This document shows positions 1 to 12,346 of a stretch of 64,000 nucleotides of DNA, one piece after another (within the stretch, counting starts at the first letter, position 1; the number at the start of each line of letters is the position of its first letter). The stretch comes from Cavia porcellus. Lineage: Eukaryota; Chordata; Mammalia; Rodentia; Caviidae. Location: the NCBI RefSeq assembly GCF_034190915.1, contig NW_026947486.1, positions 81,014,044 to 81,078,043 on the forward strand, read 5' to 3'. The notes under the pieces were generated by a model, which made no database searches, was not told the DNA's origin, and saw only the letters and a program-made list of their open reading frames with translations. The position numbers and the translations under genes were made by a program.

Positions 1-497
1 GCTCTGTGCCTTGTGTTATAAGCAACCGTGTTGCGCATGTTTGACACTGACAAGAATGAAAAGAGGGGGAAGAGAAGAATCAAAAGTATATAAAGATAAG
101 ATTCTTGGATTTGGAGTATGAGAAAACTTAATTTCCATTCTGTCCTTCTCCTAGAGGCTCTGGCTTCGTTTGGAAGCTATGATTGTTGTGGGTTCAGGTG
201 GACCAGTCATGCTGCCAGGGCCTGAATGCAACTTCATGACTACTTTGTGTCCCTTGTTTGTGAAACCCTGTGAAACTCTTGTTTGAGGGAGACCGCAGTA
301 TGCTTTCAAGTGGGAACTCTTTCAGTCATACAGTGTAAAATATTGGCATGTCAGTTTGGGAAACACAGGAAGTCTCCTCTTTAAATTTTGTATTTCAGTA
401 GACAGAAGTCATTGAGGTACTACTGAAAATAAAATATAGACCATTGAACTCACAGCTCTACTCCGGAGCTCTAACCTTGCCCATAGTTCTGGAATGA

Positions 498-631
498 TGG
501 GCAAGAATGTCTGTGACACACGCGGGAGGCTGAGTCAGAAGGATCAGTGCAAGTTTTGGACCAGCCTGGCTTGCAAAGTAAGATTGAGACCAGCCTCAAA
601 GCATAGCAGACCCTGTCTCAAAAAGGCAAAT

Positions 632-670
<39 letters not shown>

Positions 671-800
671 AACAAGATTGAGTGTGGAACACTGAGGTGG
701 CTGAGACCGGTGGATCTCTGCAAGTTCCAGAGCAGCCTAGGCTACAAAGTAAGATTGAGACCACCCTCAACTGCATAGCAAGACCCTGTCATAAAAACGC
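498..800 (+). repeat. Two B1-like SINE fragments around a (CA)n microsatellite
   Basis: The fragments at about 498-628 and 685-800 each carry GAGGCTGAG-like and AGCCT...TACAAAGTAAGATTGAGACC text and end in GACCCTGTC plus an A-rich tail. A (CA)n run occupies 632-667 between them. Confidence 0.7.
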
Positions 801-1395
801 AAACAAACACACAGGAGTGTGACACTGATTAAGAAAAATATAAGATTCCAAATTGTAAGTGAATGTCGATGGGACAACGAGCCTGCTTCCTAAAGGGTTA
901 ATGCAGAACAAAGACAGAGTTGTCTTTTGCTTGTGTTTTATCTATGGCCAGAAGATTGGGTTTGCAAGGATATGGGGGACATAAGACCTGGTAGAGAAAA
1001 CACACTTGGGCTTTAGGAACACGGTGAAAATGGCTGAACCCCTCTAGACCTGGAAGCACACACATGGGAACACTGAGTGCTTTCCAGGGAGGTTGGTTGT
1101 TTTCTTACAGATGATGTGACCCAACTGTGGGCTTGAGTGAGAGGTCAGAGACTGCAGCCCCTTCCAGCTGAGCCCTGTGTGGGATGGACGGGGGAGGGGA
1201 GAAAGGGCTGAGGAGCTGAACACGGCTGGTGCATACAGCCTAAGGCAGATGGTCCAAGGCCCAGGGAAAGGCACGGTCACTAAGAGATTGAATTTTTCTG
1301 AAGGGATCCTCTGTTTTCCATCCCAAGCCACCACACTGTTTGAGACTTACATACCCTCACCTATCCAAAACAAGAGAAGCCTGGAAAAATAACAT

Positions 1396-1535
1396 AAGTG
1401 TGCCATCGCAGCACTCAGGATGCTGAGGCAGGAGGATCTCTGTGAGCCACAGGTCAGCCAAGTCCACAGAGTGAAATAAAGGCCCAGCTACTACATAGCA
1501 AAAGCCAGTCCCCCCAAAAGAAAACAAAATGACAG
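1396..1535 (+). repeat. Diverged B1-like SINE
   Basis: GCAGCACTCAGGATGCTGAG, GCAGGAGGATCTCTGTGAG and an A-rich tail give the SINE outline; it is degraded. Confidence 0.6.
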
Positions 1536-2046
1536 CATACTGGCTGTTATTCAAAACGCCCTAGAGTGCAGAAAGATGACAGTGTCATCTTCATGTAAGC
1601 CACGAGTCTCCCAAAAGAAAAAGGTTTCTGCTTGCAAAAGCAGGATGAAATGATGAACCTCTTTCCCAGGAATTGCTGCAAGATCCATGAACGTTTATCT
1701 CACTGGCCAAATAATAACGATCTTGTGTGAATTACACAAAGGAAATTGAGGGTGAGAGTGCTAAGAAAAAGTTACTGGATAGGGAAAGATTCCCTTTCCT
1801 GGGGAGAACCCTACTGCTCTGGCTACGTGGAAGGGAACATGGGAAGAATTTCAGTGAACACTGAAATAAAGGTAATTCTTCCCTGAAGTAAGTACTATCC
1901 TTAAGATGAGGATTAAGGAGAAGGTGTCAGTGGCATCTGATTCTGGATGGTGTCCCCTCAAATTATGTAATACTAGATCAAGTATGGGGTTACAAGGCAC
2001 AAAAGAAAGTTTAAACACTACTATTCACAATGGAGAAGACTAGGAA

Positions 2047-2128
2047 TGGGGGGGGGTAGTTCAATGGCAGAGGGCTTGCCCAGAATGTATGATGCCCTGA
2101 GTTTGATCTCAACCAACACCCCTGCAAA
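2047..2128 (+). repeat. ID-like SINE (tRNA-derived)
   Basis: GGGGGTAGTTCAATGGCAGA followed by GCTTGCCCAGAATGTATGAT and GCCCTGAGTTTGATCTC follows the tRNA-Ala-type A and B box pattern of rodent ID elements. Confidence 0.6.
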
Positions 2129-3384
2129 CACATCAAGGTCACAAGAGGGGTAATTTCATCATGGCTGCCTGGTTCTCGTGGGACATTCAGAGCCGGTCAC
2201 CAGAAAGCTCCTGGGCTCCAAAGCTGAGGGGTGCAGTCACGGGTACCAAGATCCACACACAGACACTCCTGCTTTAAGGACTGAGTTCTGTTCCAGTCAC
2301 CAGTATGTTCACGGAATTGGTTTCCAAATGAGGAGTTGAGTTCAGGATGTGTGTTCCAATATTCAGTACAGGGAAAAGCTCAAAAGAAAATCCAACTCGA
2401 TAACTTTGAGCTCTGGAACCTAGGTGTGGTGCTGCAGCATATAATAGAACATAAAACTATGGTACCACACTGTACGGTACACTCAGCAAAAACTACATCC
2501 CCGTATAAACAAGGTGTGCTGCACAGAAGAGACACTGAGGCTCTATGCAGAAGAAGTACAACCATGGACAAAAGGCACCCGGAAGTCAGAGCAGCCATTG
2601 CACAGGGAGGTCATTAAATGGGGAAGAGCCACAGAGCAAGGCAAAGTGAAGTGCAAACCACCAGACCAATTCCCCCATCAGAGGCTTTGAGAAAGCAAAC
2701 TGCATCTTCCCTGGTACTCTGCACTGTTCCCACCGCCGGGCCAGTGAACCAGGCATCTTGGGAGAGGATCTAACCCCATGGGGGAAGGCATCCAGCCCAA
2801 AAGAACCATCGAGTGCCCACCTGTCTTAAATCTTAGCTCACTGGGAGACTGGATCACGGATCAAGTTAGTCACCCACAGGGGTACCTGAGAAACTGAAAG
2901 CCAGAGAATCATTCAGAGACTGTTGATTGACTTAGGACCAACAGGCCTTTGAGAACAAAAAGGAAAGGCCTCACAGAACACACAGCCACTCGCAGAGGGC
3001 ACCTGCAGTCACCACTGTACCTTGTGTGTGGCCCTGCACTCACTGTCCCTTAGGACTGCGCTTTTCACACTTCTTGACCTTTAATGTAAAACTCCTTGCA
3101 GGACACTCACACCGCCAAAGATTAACTCAAAGCAAATGTTCATCTCAGAACACCTTAATGCTTTAGCACAGTGGTACTCAGTGTTCTGTGCCTACACCTC
3201 TGCTGATTTTGTTTCTACACTTGTAGTCCAAATCAGAGGATGAGAACTCCTGCAGCCAACAGTTGATTCCAAAGTCTGCTTTCCCCAGACCTGTGCTCAT
3301 GGAGCTGCAATCTTATTCTGGCTTTCAGTGGCTCTGGTGAAATGACCTGCTATCAACTTGAAGGCACCAGGAAGTGGAGATCCG

Positions 3385-4040
3385 CAACAGGGCTCACAAA
3401 CAACAAGGACAAGACGAGGAGAGGTTCTCAGCATCTAAGCCAGGTTGATGATTTGGCCACAGGCCTGGGGATGGGAAAGGTTCAGCAGCCTCTCTGGCCT
3501 CTATAGGATTGAGTCCTGACTTTGCTAAGATCCAGCAGGACTTCTGCTCCACAACTGCCCCTGGGACCCTAGGTGCTCCCCAGACAGGAGGACACTGAGC
3601 AGTCTTGGGTACAAAGCAGATGCTGTGCTTCTGCCACCTTGCCACTCACCCAGGACTCCTCTCTTGGAGAGCTACTGTCACAGACCTGTGTTGCCACTGA
3701 ACTCCTTAGTGTGGATGAGACCCAGTCTGCCGTGCACATGGTGTCCTCTCACCAGGGACCAGGCCGGCCTCTCTTGCACACAGGGGAGGTTCCCAAATGA
3801 CACCACACTCTTGAGGAAGCAATGGTGCATTTTCCAGGAACAGAGAAATAAGTAATAAATATTGGTCATTCATAACTCACCATAGCAAGTAGAAGACTGA
3901 TTTCCAAGGCCTCTTGAGGTTAACTCAAGAAGATATTTCATCACAGGAGACCTCATCATCATTCTGTTGGAATGACCTTAGCTCTGCACATTTTATCCAG
4001 CTGTAACAAACCCCATAAAGAACAGGAAAACATAAATGCT
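3385..4040 (-). repeat. Conserved 3' flank block of gene 1 (inverted)
   Basis: The reverse complement matches the block after gene 4 (about 34540-35070): GATGATGAGGTCTCCTGTGA just past the poly(A) signal, then the stretch about 400-600 bp further. Equivalent blocks follow genes 2, 3 and 5; gene 6 keeps only the start. Confidence 0.7.
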
Positions 4041-4053
4041 AAGAATTCACAAC

Positions 4054-4059
4054 TTTATT
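4054..4059 (-). terminator. Poly(A) signal of gene 1
   Basis: AATAAA on the minus strand, about 120 bp past the gene 1 stop codon. The matching signal lies at the same relative place in genes 4 and 6. Confidence 0.75.
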
Positions 4060-4176
4060 GCAAACACCAGTGCTATGAACAGTATTATGGAATAGAGAAA
4101 CAGATTTGTGAACAACAACAAAAGAATTCCAAGCACAATCTGCTTCTTCAAACAGGACAGCATCCTAGAGCAGCTC

Positions 4177-7100
4177 TTACTCTTCCTCAGTGACAGCGTG
4201 GTCCTGGGAATCAGGGGGTGAGCTCCCGAGCAGAGCTTCCCTCACAGCTTTCCGGTATTTGGCTCTCCGATTGTTAAACCAAACCTGAGGGCAGAGGGGA
4301 AAACTGATAGGGTTAGTACACAGGAATCAGTGTCATAAAGAAACAAACACATCACATACCTTCCTATGCTAGTGACACAGAGGACTGAGGGTGGACATCA
4401 GAGGGGGACCACAGGCCCAGTCTACACAGGGCCTTGAGCTCCATCTGAAGCTCTGGACAATAAAAATAACTGTAGAAACATAATCACACCTCTTCTCCAC
4501 ATACTTAGTGAGCACCACCTCCATGCCCTGCTCAGGAACAGGGTAGAACGTCTGCCCTGTTCTCCCCAGCTCACTTTTCCTGAATGGTTTCTTCCAGCTG
4601 TGGGACACAGGCCCCAATGAAAAGTGGCTCCAGTGATGGGTAGAACTCCAGGGCTCCTAAGAGATAAAGCAACTTAGCAACTTGACTGCTGACCTGACAC
4701 TGGCCAGCTGGCTCCTGCTCAGAAGGAGGAGCTCTACCACGTGTGGGGCTTTAGCGTGTCACCCTGAGATCTGTAGGTAAAGTCCTAAGCAGGGAGACAG
4801 CTCCCGGTTTGACAATCCCACCTTAGTGAGAATGAAAGTACCGCAGGATGGAATATGTGGGCCTTTTTGAAAGAGGCTTCACTCAAGGAAATGTCAGGAC
4901 CCTCCATCCCATGTAGCCCTTTGACGGCTAAAGGCAGTCAGTGGGACAGGGAGCCTGGACAGTGCTTTGAATTGTAGCCTGTCATATAGGACAAGTTGAC
5001 AACCCATCATTCCAAGTGAACTAAAACTCTCAAGTGCTTGGCATCCAAGGTTTTGAAGGAAGAAAATCGTCATCGAAACCAGAATTCTGTTTTCTCTCTG
5101 CAGTCTGCCACACCCCTAAGACAAGTCAGCTCACAGCATTTCATCAGCTCTTCCAAGTCCTGGATCAGCCTGCCTGGCACCCACAGTCCCACTGCCCCAC
5201 CTGGGCAAGCACGGCCCGGCCCTGGTCCCAAGACACAAAAGTGAAAGGGCTTCCAGGAAAAGGAGTCCCCAGCAGCGATGAGGAGCAGAAGGGGCCACAG
5301 CACTGCTCCTTTCTAAACCTCTGCTACACAGTCCTCTGCAGCCAGACCAAGAACTGTGCCCTATGTCACTGTGCTCTGCGGCCCTCTTGGACTCCTGGTT
5401 CTGCACGATTCACAAAGACTTAAACATTTGTGAAGCTGCCGTACTGCACATGTTAATGACACAAATGGCCTTCTTTCCCTGCCTCACACCTGCTTCCCCA
5501 CAAGGATACACCTCTCAAGAAGCCCAGGACAGCAGGGCTGGTGTGCACGGCAGGTAAAGTGTCCCCTGGTGGCTTCTGCATCTACACAGCAGCATGCACA
5601 GTGCAGTGTCACGGGTGAGCTGACATCAGGTCTTCATCCAGAGCCTCACTTGCTACCAGTGTATCACTATGCACAGGAGAGGGGGACCATGCGTGAGGTT
5701 GTTGGGAACTTCAGGCGGCAGAAATGTCACACACTGAGCACATTCCCCTCCTTCGCTAGTTTGCTGCAGCCCCTGTTCCCTCAGGACTCCAGTCAGAGAG
5801 GCCCACAGCAGGGTGGGGAGAAAGCCCCTCCCACCGGGATCCTCTGTGGGATTTGCTGGGGAGCCTGAGAAAATGCTCCCCACCCGCTCCCTGCATCTTC
5901 CAGCTGAGACAGCCTGTGTGGACCAGGCCTTTGCATTGGGATGTCAGTGCTTAGTGTCCCACTGTGCTGGGCTGGTTTCCTGGAGCCTCCTCAACACATG
6001 CTCAGCCCATTTCCTGATTGATCTCTGTCATCCACACTGCAACAGCGCTGCTGATGAGCTCATCCTTACTTTCTCACACACACCCTCTTGTTTATCTGTA
6101 TCTCCTGGGCTCTTCTGTCTCACATAGGTTTCCTGTGCCCCAGGACCTTCACCTATTCTGCTCAGCACTGTGTCAAGGAGAGCGAGCTCCTTGAAATTAT
6201 GTCTGGTTTCAATCAACCCTGAAATGAGGACCCTGCCACCTATTGTTCTACAAAACCCATTCCCTGAATCATTGCACCATAAAAGAAAATCCAATCCACT
6301 TCATGTTAAAATTATTTTCAAACGAGTTTCACTTTCGAATTTAACTGTGAATTTTAAGGCGTCTTTTGACTGCTTGAATTCTTCTCTATCCATTTCATCT
6401 TTCTTCAGTTATCCAAACTTTGTACCATAGCACTGTTTTTCCTTATGGCATTCTTGACATGATTTCTAAACCTACAGTCCTAGCCACTACTCAGTCATCC
6501 TCTATTTGACGAAGGTTTTCACATGGAAATTGCGCTGTAGGCAGAGAAGGGTAAATTGTGACTTTCTCCTCTCTTTTACCTTATCAGAACTTACAAAGAA
6601 AAGAAAACCAGGCAACTAAGCTTTCACACTACCTTCCTTCAACACCTTCAGCTCAACTAGACATCTGATACTTGCCTAGAGATCATTTTCTGTGAGCGTT
6701 CAGTCTCTCTTCCCAGCATTAATCAATGCTAGCTTTAGAGAAAGAGCTCAGTGGTAGAGCCCTAGGCACTGACATGTGACGTCCTGGATTCTACGTCCAG
6801 CACCAAAAAGAAAATCAAAGGGCATAAAGACGAAACCATCAAATGGTTCTTACCACACTCATGCTTACCTATGTTGTTAGGCTTCAGTTTCAAATAGTTG
6901 ACTACAATGGAACCCTCCGTTAACCTTGCCTCCCTCTGGGCCTATTTGGATACTTTCAAGGTCATACTGAGCCCCAACACGACTGCATGCAGAAATGCAC
7001 ATTAAAGCACACTAGTCCTGAGTGAGGACAATATTGCTTAGTGAATTCAGGCATACAGACGTTCCCCATTTAACACGTGAGGTCTATGCATTTGATTAGG

Positions 7101-10100
7101 TTGTGAAATGAATAGTTTGCTAAGTGGGGTATTTAATATTGTATGTACACTGCAATATTCAGAGCAAAGGAATATGCGACCTGAGGCCTTTGTTTTTCTG
7201 TTCATAATTTTACATGCAGTAAGGGATAACAGAACATCTAAACACAATGCCGCACAGGACGATCAGCAAATATTACTGTCTGCTATATAAAAGGTGTACT
7301 GCACAAGAGGAAAACACTGAAACACTGTAAGGAAAATGTAGGAAACTATACCAGAACCTGACAGGACATAACACCAAGTACGGTGCCCCAGGCCTAAATC
7401 CAGTCATTAAACAGGTAGGCCGTTAAATAAGGAGTATCTGCACATTTGTCCGTGTATTAAGGATATGCCTGATTACACCACTCTGTTTTCTGTGCCCAGA
7501 TATATTCACTCTTCACACAGGATAAGAGAGGCATGTTGGTATTTTGTTTTTGCTTTACAAAAGCATGTTCCCTCTGGTAATGGGAATTCTGGAACTACAA
7601 GCCCACGTCTACTCATTTGATTTTCTCTCTAGGAGTCCTCCTAAGTCAAAATCTTGCTTGCACAGTAAGATACAACAAGAAATGACACCAGCTTCACAGC
7701 AGCCAGGAAAAGCCATGTCCTGAAACACGATGGAGACTGGCTGCCCTGCCAATGGGCTATTTTTGGACTTACTGACCTTCACTCTGGATTCAGGCACACG
7801 CAGGATGCTTGCAAGCTCCATTCTGTGGAGACAAAACCACAAATGTTCCACGTTCAGTGATCTGGATGAGGCAGGCAGTGTTCTGCATGACTGGAGTATC
7901 ATACAGGCACTGTGTGGTGGGCTGCACACTGTAATCACCCTCCCAGTGCACCAAGAACATTTTTCTCTTTCCCCGAGGAAAAGCCTCTCATCAGCAATGC
8001 TTTCTCCGGTCATAATACTTAACGCTACCAAGTTAGGGATATTTTAATGCATTATATTGAGAAAATAAAACTGAAAGCAAAAATCTATGATAAAAAAGAG
8101 TAGATATTTTTATGTTATGGAAAATTATAAATAAAAGTTCAAAAAACTTATAGACTAACAATAGTTAAAAAATTGGGTATTATTATCTTCAAATTAGTTT
8201 CACAGAGTAAAACACATTGGCAAAAATAATTCTCCAAATGACACTGGCACAACACTTTCATTCTGTGAACTAATACAAACTCCTCGTAGAACTGTCTTGT
8301 ATTGTTTTCTTCCTCTTCCTGCCTTTCTCCCTCCCATACCCTAGTTCCTCTCTCCTTGTGAGGAGCAAGCCTATAGCACAAAAGTATCTATTCTACCAAC
8401 TCAGTCGGTGAAGAAATTTGATTTACAATAGAAGCCATGCAGTCAAGAAATGCAAAGCCAAGCCTGGTGGTGCATGCCTGTAATCCCAGCACTTGGGATG
8501 CTGAGGCATGAGGATATTTGCAAGTTCAAGATCAGCCTGGGTTACAAAGTGAGGCCAAGATCACCGTGAACTACATGGCAAGACCCTGTCTTAAAAGTGA
8601 CAAAAAGAAGAAGAAGCAGGAGGAGGAGGAGGTGGAAGAGGACAAGGAGGAAGTTACAAAAAAGTTGACTGTGTGGACGATAACCATTTCTGTGAGTTAG
8701 CAGATCAAGACATTGAAAAGAAATCCACAAGAGGGAGAAAATATTTGCAAAACACACTTCATACAGAGATGTAGAAACATCCCCCAAAGTCAATAACTAA
8801 AACACACTCACCAGGATTGGGCATTAGCAAGGGCTCAGTGAGCCATTTCTCCACAATAGGCTAGAGGAAGGACAAGGAAGCAGGAGAAATCACTCTCCAA
8901 ATGACTAGCCCATAATGTGTATCCCAACCACAGGGATGTCCACACCCCATCATGTGAACCACTAACAAAGGCTGGAAAAACCTAAGTGTGCTGAGTTCAG
9001 GGAGAAACTGGAACCCTCAGCCATTGTGAAAAGATATATCAGCTCCCACAGCATCTCTGGAAAATGGTGTGATGAGGTCTAAATGCAGAAATACACAATT
9101 CTATGATTCAATGATTCCAATTCTGAGCATGTCTCCAAAACACTGAAATCTGGATGTTCACAGTTCTTTGTCAGACAAGTTCACAAAATCAACTATTCAC
9201 AAAATCAACTTCAATCCAAAGAAATGAGCAACAAGGTGGTTTATATGCAGGGGAATATTTCTTGCCATTTAAAAGGAATGGCCATCACATGCTGAAGCAA
9301 GGCTGCACAGTAGGGTTAAATGAACTGAAACAAGCAGGCACAAAAGCACTAACAGGCTGTGGTTGCACTTAGATCCAGTTTCTGAGAACTCAAACTTACA
9401 GTCCAAAAATCTACAATCATGATTGTTAGGAACTGAGGGGATGGGGGCAATGGGAGGCGTTTCAGGGGGATAGTTTGCTTTTGTAAGGTGACCAACGTTC
9501 TGCAGATCTATTTCACAGCAATGTGAGCATAGCTGACCCTGCTGACAACTAAACCATGACATGAAAATACCCAGCACTGCTGATGTCTATGCTTCACAGT
9601 GGTTCTCACAGCAAAGTCCTAGTGTGTGCGTCTCATACCACAAAATGCAAACAAAACAAAGTGGAGTCTCCACCAACCAGTTTCCAACCTGGAGTCACAA
9701 CAATACTGTAAGAAGGGTCTGAACTTGGTTCACAAGGCGACATCCCACTAAAGCTCAAACACAGGCAGGAGAAGAGCCCAGGTGCTCTCAGCTCAAGAGC
9801 AGAAAGAGGGCAGCAGGAGAGAAAGAAAGTCACCTGGAACAGAGCCCATTCCCCCTAAAGCCTGGGTGCACCCCCAAGACATCAGCTCACCTCCTGAGGC
9901 CATCTGGGTACTGCGTGTCTTGGAAAACAGTTTCCAGCTCCTGCACCTGCCCGTCTGTGAAGCTAAACTGCCTTCGTCGCCGCCTTGGTCGGCCCCTCTT
10001 TCGACCCCCAGCATCCGCAGGACGCTGCGCAGCCAGCTGCAGTTGCTCGGGCTCAGCTTCACCCTGATCCGTGTCGTGTTTGGTGTCACTTCCCTGGCTC

Positions 10101-10324
10101 ATGTGGACCTTTTGGGTCAGAATGTGGCCATCTTCATCGTCGTCATCCAGCTGGCCCTTGAGGGGGTCATCCGCTGCAAAGTCGGCAGCTCCTGCACTGC
10201 AGGCAGCCCCCTCGGCTGCTGCGGGAACCTCTGGTGCAGGATCCACTTCGACTTCCATTTTCAAGTACTCTGGGCTGAGGGAGCGGGTAACACCGTCTTG
10301 GTATTCCTCTTCCATGGCCGCCAT
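4177..10324 (-). CDS. Gene 1: class I Rhox-like homeobox protein, intact (3 exons, minus strand)
   Basis: Coding exons on the minus strand are 10324-9891, 7822-7777 (46 bp) and 4284-4177, joined by GT/AG introns, giving 588 nt and 195 residues. The start is the ATG of M-A-A-M; an open reading extends upstream only through non-ATG codons. The N-terminus is acidic (D/E run at about residues 60-65), followed by a basic stretch (about 106-118) and a paired-like homeodomain at about 115-174. Homeodomain F8, L16, F20, W48, F49, N51 and R53 are all present; position 50 is N. Introns fall in codon 31 and between codons 46 and 47 of the homeodomain, as in Rhox genes. The C-terminus ends T-E-E-E. From family knowledge it is a nuclear transcription factor of reproductive tissue; its targets are not deducible. 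It lies downstream of gene 2 on the same strand and has a duplicated promoter region. Mouse orthology is unresolved. Confidence 0.88.
6730..6818 (+). repeat. ID-like SINE in gene 1 intron 2
   Basis: GAGCTCAGTGGTAGAGCCCT...TCCAGCACCAAAAAGAAAA is an ID-type element. Reverse-complement equivalents occur in intron 2 of genes 4 (about 31665-31745), 6 (about 52475-52560) and 7 (about 61800-61885). The insertion therefore predates cassette amplification. Confidence 0.65.
8458..8660 (+). repeat. B1-like SINE with GAA/GGA-rich tail in gene 1 intron 1
   Basis: GCCTGGTGGTGCATGCCTGT onward is a B1-like head; AAGAAG/GAGGAG repeats form the tail. Inverted equivalents are at about 29880-30055 (gene 4) and 50690-50860 (gene 6), so it was present before duplication. 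Confidence 0.75.
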
Positions 10325-10372
10325 TCCCAGAGAGTCACGAGGCCTCCTACTCCGCAACCGCGTTTAAAGGCA

Positions 10373-10393
10373 GAGTCTCTTGGCAACAGCGTC
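10373..10393 (-). promoter_or_regulatory. Proximal conserved motif of gene 1
   Basis: On the minus strand the core reads GCTGTTGCCAAGAG and lies about 50 bp upstream of the ATG. A matching element is found before genes 3, 4, 6 and 7, across both classes. GTTGCC resembles an RFX half-site; that identification is inference. Confidence 0.45.
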
Positions 10394-10400
10394 ACGGCAA

Positions 10401-10426
10401 AGGGGTGGAGCCTGAGTTGCAATTGG
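10401..10426 (-). promoter_or_regulatory. CACCC box and inverted CCAAT of gene 1 promoter
   Basis: On the minus strand a CCAAT box (complement of 10422-10426) is followed by a CTCCACCCC element (10402-10410), then the ATG about 80 bp further on. The same order CCAAT, CACCC, ATG occurs in genes 4 and 6, which supports a shared core promoter. Confidence 0.5.
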
Positions 10427-10970
10427 TTACAGGAATGTTGCCCCCCACCTGGAGGGTTCAGTCTGCATGAGCTCTCGTGATGTCTGCCCAAGGCTGTCTA
10501 GTTACCACCCCGCCTCAATGCTTCCCATCATAGTGTAGCAAAATCTGAAGGGTGTGGCCAGCAAAGGGGCCCAGAGATGGAACAAAAGTACTGTTATTGG
10601 ACATGTGCACAAGAAGCATGCAGCTAGCTGCTGAGCTAGCTCATTGCACTGGATGCATCCCAGAGGCATATGAGGAAGGGACTGGCTGACCCTGAGGTTG
10701 CAATTGGTTACAGGAATGTTGCACCCCACCTGGAGGGTTCAGTCTGCACGAGCTCTCGTGATGTCTGCTAAAGGCTGTCTGGTTACCACCTCGCCTCAAT
10801 GCTTCGGATCACAGTGTAGCAAAAACAGAAGGGGTGGGGCCAGCAAAGGGGCCAGAGATGGAAAAACAAGTACTGTTATTGGACGTGTGCACAAGAAGCA
10901 TGCAGCTAATCCCAGAGCTAGCTCAGTGCACTGGATGCCTCCCAGAGGCATGTGAGGAAGGAACTGGGTG
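10416..10970 (-). repeat. Tandem duplication of the gene 1 proximal promoter (2 x about 281 bp)
   Basis: The segments 10416-10696 and 10697 to about 10970 are close copies. Both start GTTGCAATTGGTTACAGGAA and carry a CCAAT box (10422-10426 and 10703-10707), a GAGCTCTCGTGATGTCTGC stretch and the later GCATGCAGCTA stretch. The equivalent regions of genes 4 (about 27800-28100) and 6 (about 48590-48900) hold one copy only. Confidence 0.8.
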
Positions 10971-12200
10971 GCCCTGTAAGCTGATTAGGAAGTGAAGGGG
11001 AGGGGCTGAGAACTCACACTGACAGCACATCTCTTCTGGGAATGCTGGGAGACTGCACCTACCACTCACTCCTTGCTGCCTGTGAGTATCTTAGCATCCT
11101 GAAAACTTCTCAGTATCTTACTCTAAGTATCTGCATAGAACTATATCATCCCTGTGGATACTACGAACTAATGAATTTATGAAGTTTACCAATGAATTTC
11201 TCTTCATCCTACTTTAGAAATAAAATGATCAGTGCTGTAAAGGGAACCATCCCTAAACGTCAAGGGCTTCAGAAAAAAATCTAAATGCCTTCCAAAGTCA
11301 TGTGACTTGAACAGCTGCCACTCCTGAGTTCTGAGTGAAAGAAGAATGGAAAGGAGAGTGAACACAGAGGTGAGTGGTAAGTCCCTCTCTGCTCAGGGAT
11401 TGTTTAGTGCCCCCTGCTGACCTCACAGGAGTGTTACAACTGAGCCAGGGCAAGGGAAGGACAGAGCTGGGGAAGCTGGGAGGATTGGGCCCCTGGCCCA
11501 GGGATGGGAAACAAAAGTGCAGTGGCCTCTCTGGCTTCTGAAGGATTGAGTTCTGTGGTTCTCCACAAGCATCAGGACCTGTGCTCCACAGCCATCCCTG
11601 GTACCCCAAGTGATCCCCAACATAGAGGACACCAAGTAGGGCTGGGAGTGTATACAGGACATGGCCATGCATGTGCCTCCTTCCCAATAACCCCAGACAT
11701 GCCCTTGGGGAGCTGCTCTCAGAGTTCGGGGTTGCCATTGAACTCCAGCCTGGGTGAGACCCAGCCCTGCCTGTACATGGTGTCTTCTCACCAGGGACCT
11801 GCCCCGGCCTGTTTGCACACAGTGGAGGGCCCTAAATGACAATACACTGCTGAGGAAGCTATGGTCAGGATTCAGCGACAGGGAATTAAATATAAAATAC
11901 GAGTCATAGCCAGGCGTGGTGGCTCACGCCTGTAATCCCAGCACTCATGAGGCTGAGGCAGGAGGATCTTTGCGAGTTCGAGACCAGCCGGAACTGCACA
12001 GTGAGACCCTGTCTCAAAAAGACAAAAATATACAAGTCATTAAATACTTATGGCACTTAGAATACTGCTATCCTAGGCCTCTTGATGGTGACACAAGGGA
12101 GTGCTTTCATGAAAAGAGACTTCATCATCACTTTGAAATGACATTCCCAGGTCAACTGACATTTATATTCCGCTATCCCCAGAGTTGCCAGAAAAAGAAA
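10971..12200 (-). repeat. Spacer between genes 2 and 1, with 3' flank block of gene 2
   Basis: About 11280-12180 in reverse complement matches the 3' flank of genes 3 and 5 (stretches around TGTGTTCACTCTCCTTTTCA and GGCCTTGGAAATC) and contains a young-looking SINE. The remaining part is class I upstream sequence. At only about 2 kb, this II-to-I spacer is much shorter than the 5.6-5.7 kb on the right, so most of the spacer was lost here. Confidence 0.6.
11908..12030 (+). repeat. B1-like SINE
   Basis: GCCAGGCGTGGTGGCTCACG...GACCCTGTCTCAAAAAGAC, well preserved, within the 3' flank of gene 2. The matching flanks of genes 3 and 5 lack it. Confidence 0.85.
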
Positions 12201-12219
12201 CCTACTGAAATTTCAATAC

Positions 12220-12225
12220 TTTATT
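12220..12225 (-). terminator. Poly(A) signal of gene 2 remnant
   Basis: AATAAA on the minus strand about 120 bp past the stop, in the same position as the signals of genes 3 and 5. Confidence 0.6.
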
Positions 12226-12346
12226 TACAACATAAGTGCTGAGAACAAAACCTCAAATTGGCTCAGGCACCAACACACGGCCCAGACTCAGTGCCAAGAA
12301 CAAAATCATGTGCACCGTGGCCTCACAGAAGGGGAGCAGGCAAGCC

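Larger units (their letters stand above)
802..3380. other. Left flank without a recognised gene
   Basis: Apart from the listed SINE fragments, short open stretches only, with no homeobox exon or splice-linked coding region on either strand. It lies beyond the inverted cassette and has no obvious partner elsewhere in the window. Confidence 0.5.

Noticed and set aside
494..778. 94-codon open frame at the left edge
   Set aside because: It runs through two SINE fragments and a CA repeat (poly-His/Thr), so it is repeat-derived.
10325..10357. Longer N-terminus for gene 1
   Set aside because: The upstream frame begins with TTG, not ATG; M-A-A-M at 10324 is shared by all class I genes.
10071..10480. 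Plus-strand frames opposite gene 1 exon 1
   Set aside because: Shadow of the real minus-strand exon; similar shadows occur opposite the exons 1 of genes 3, 4, 6 and 7.
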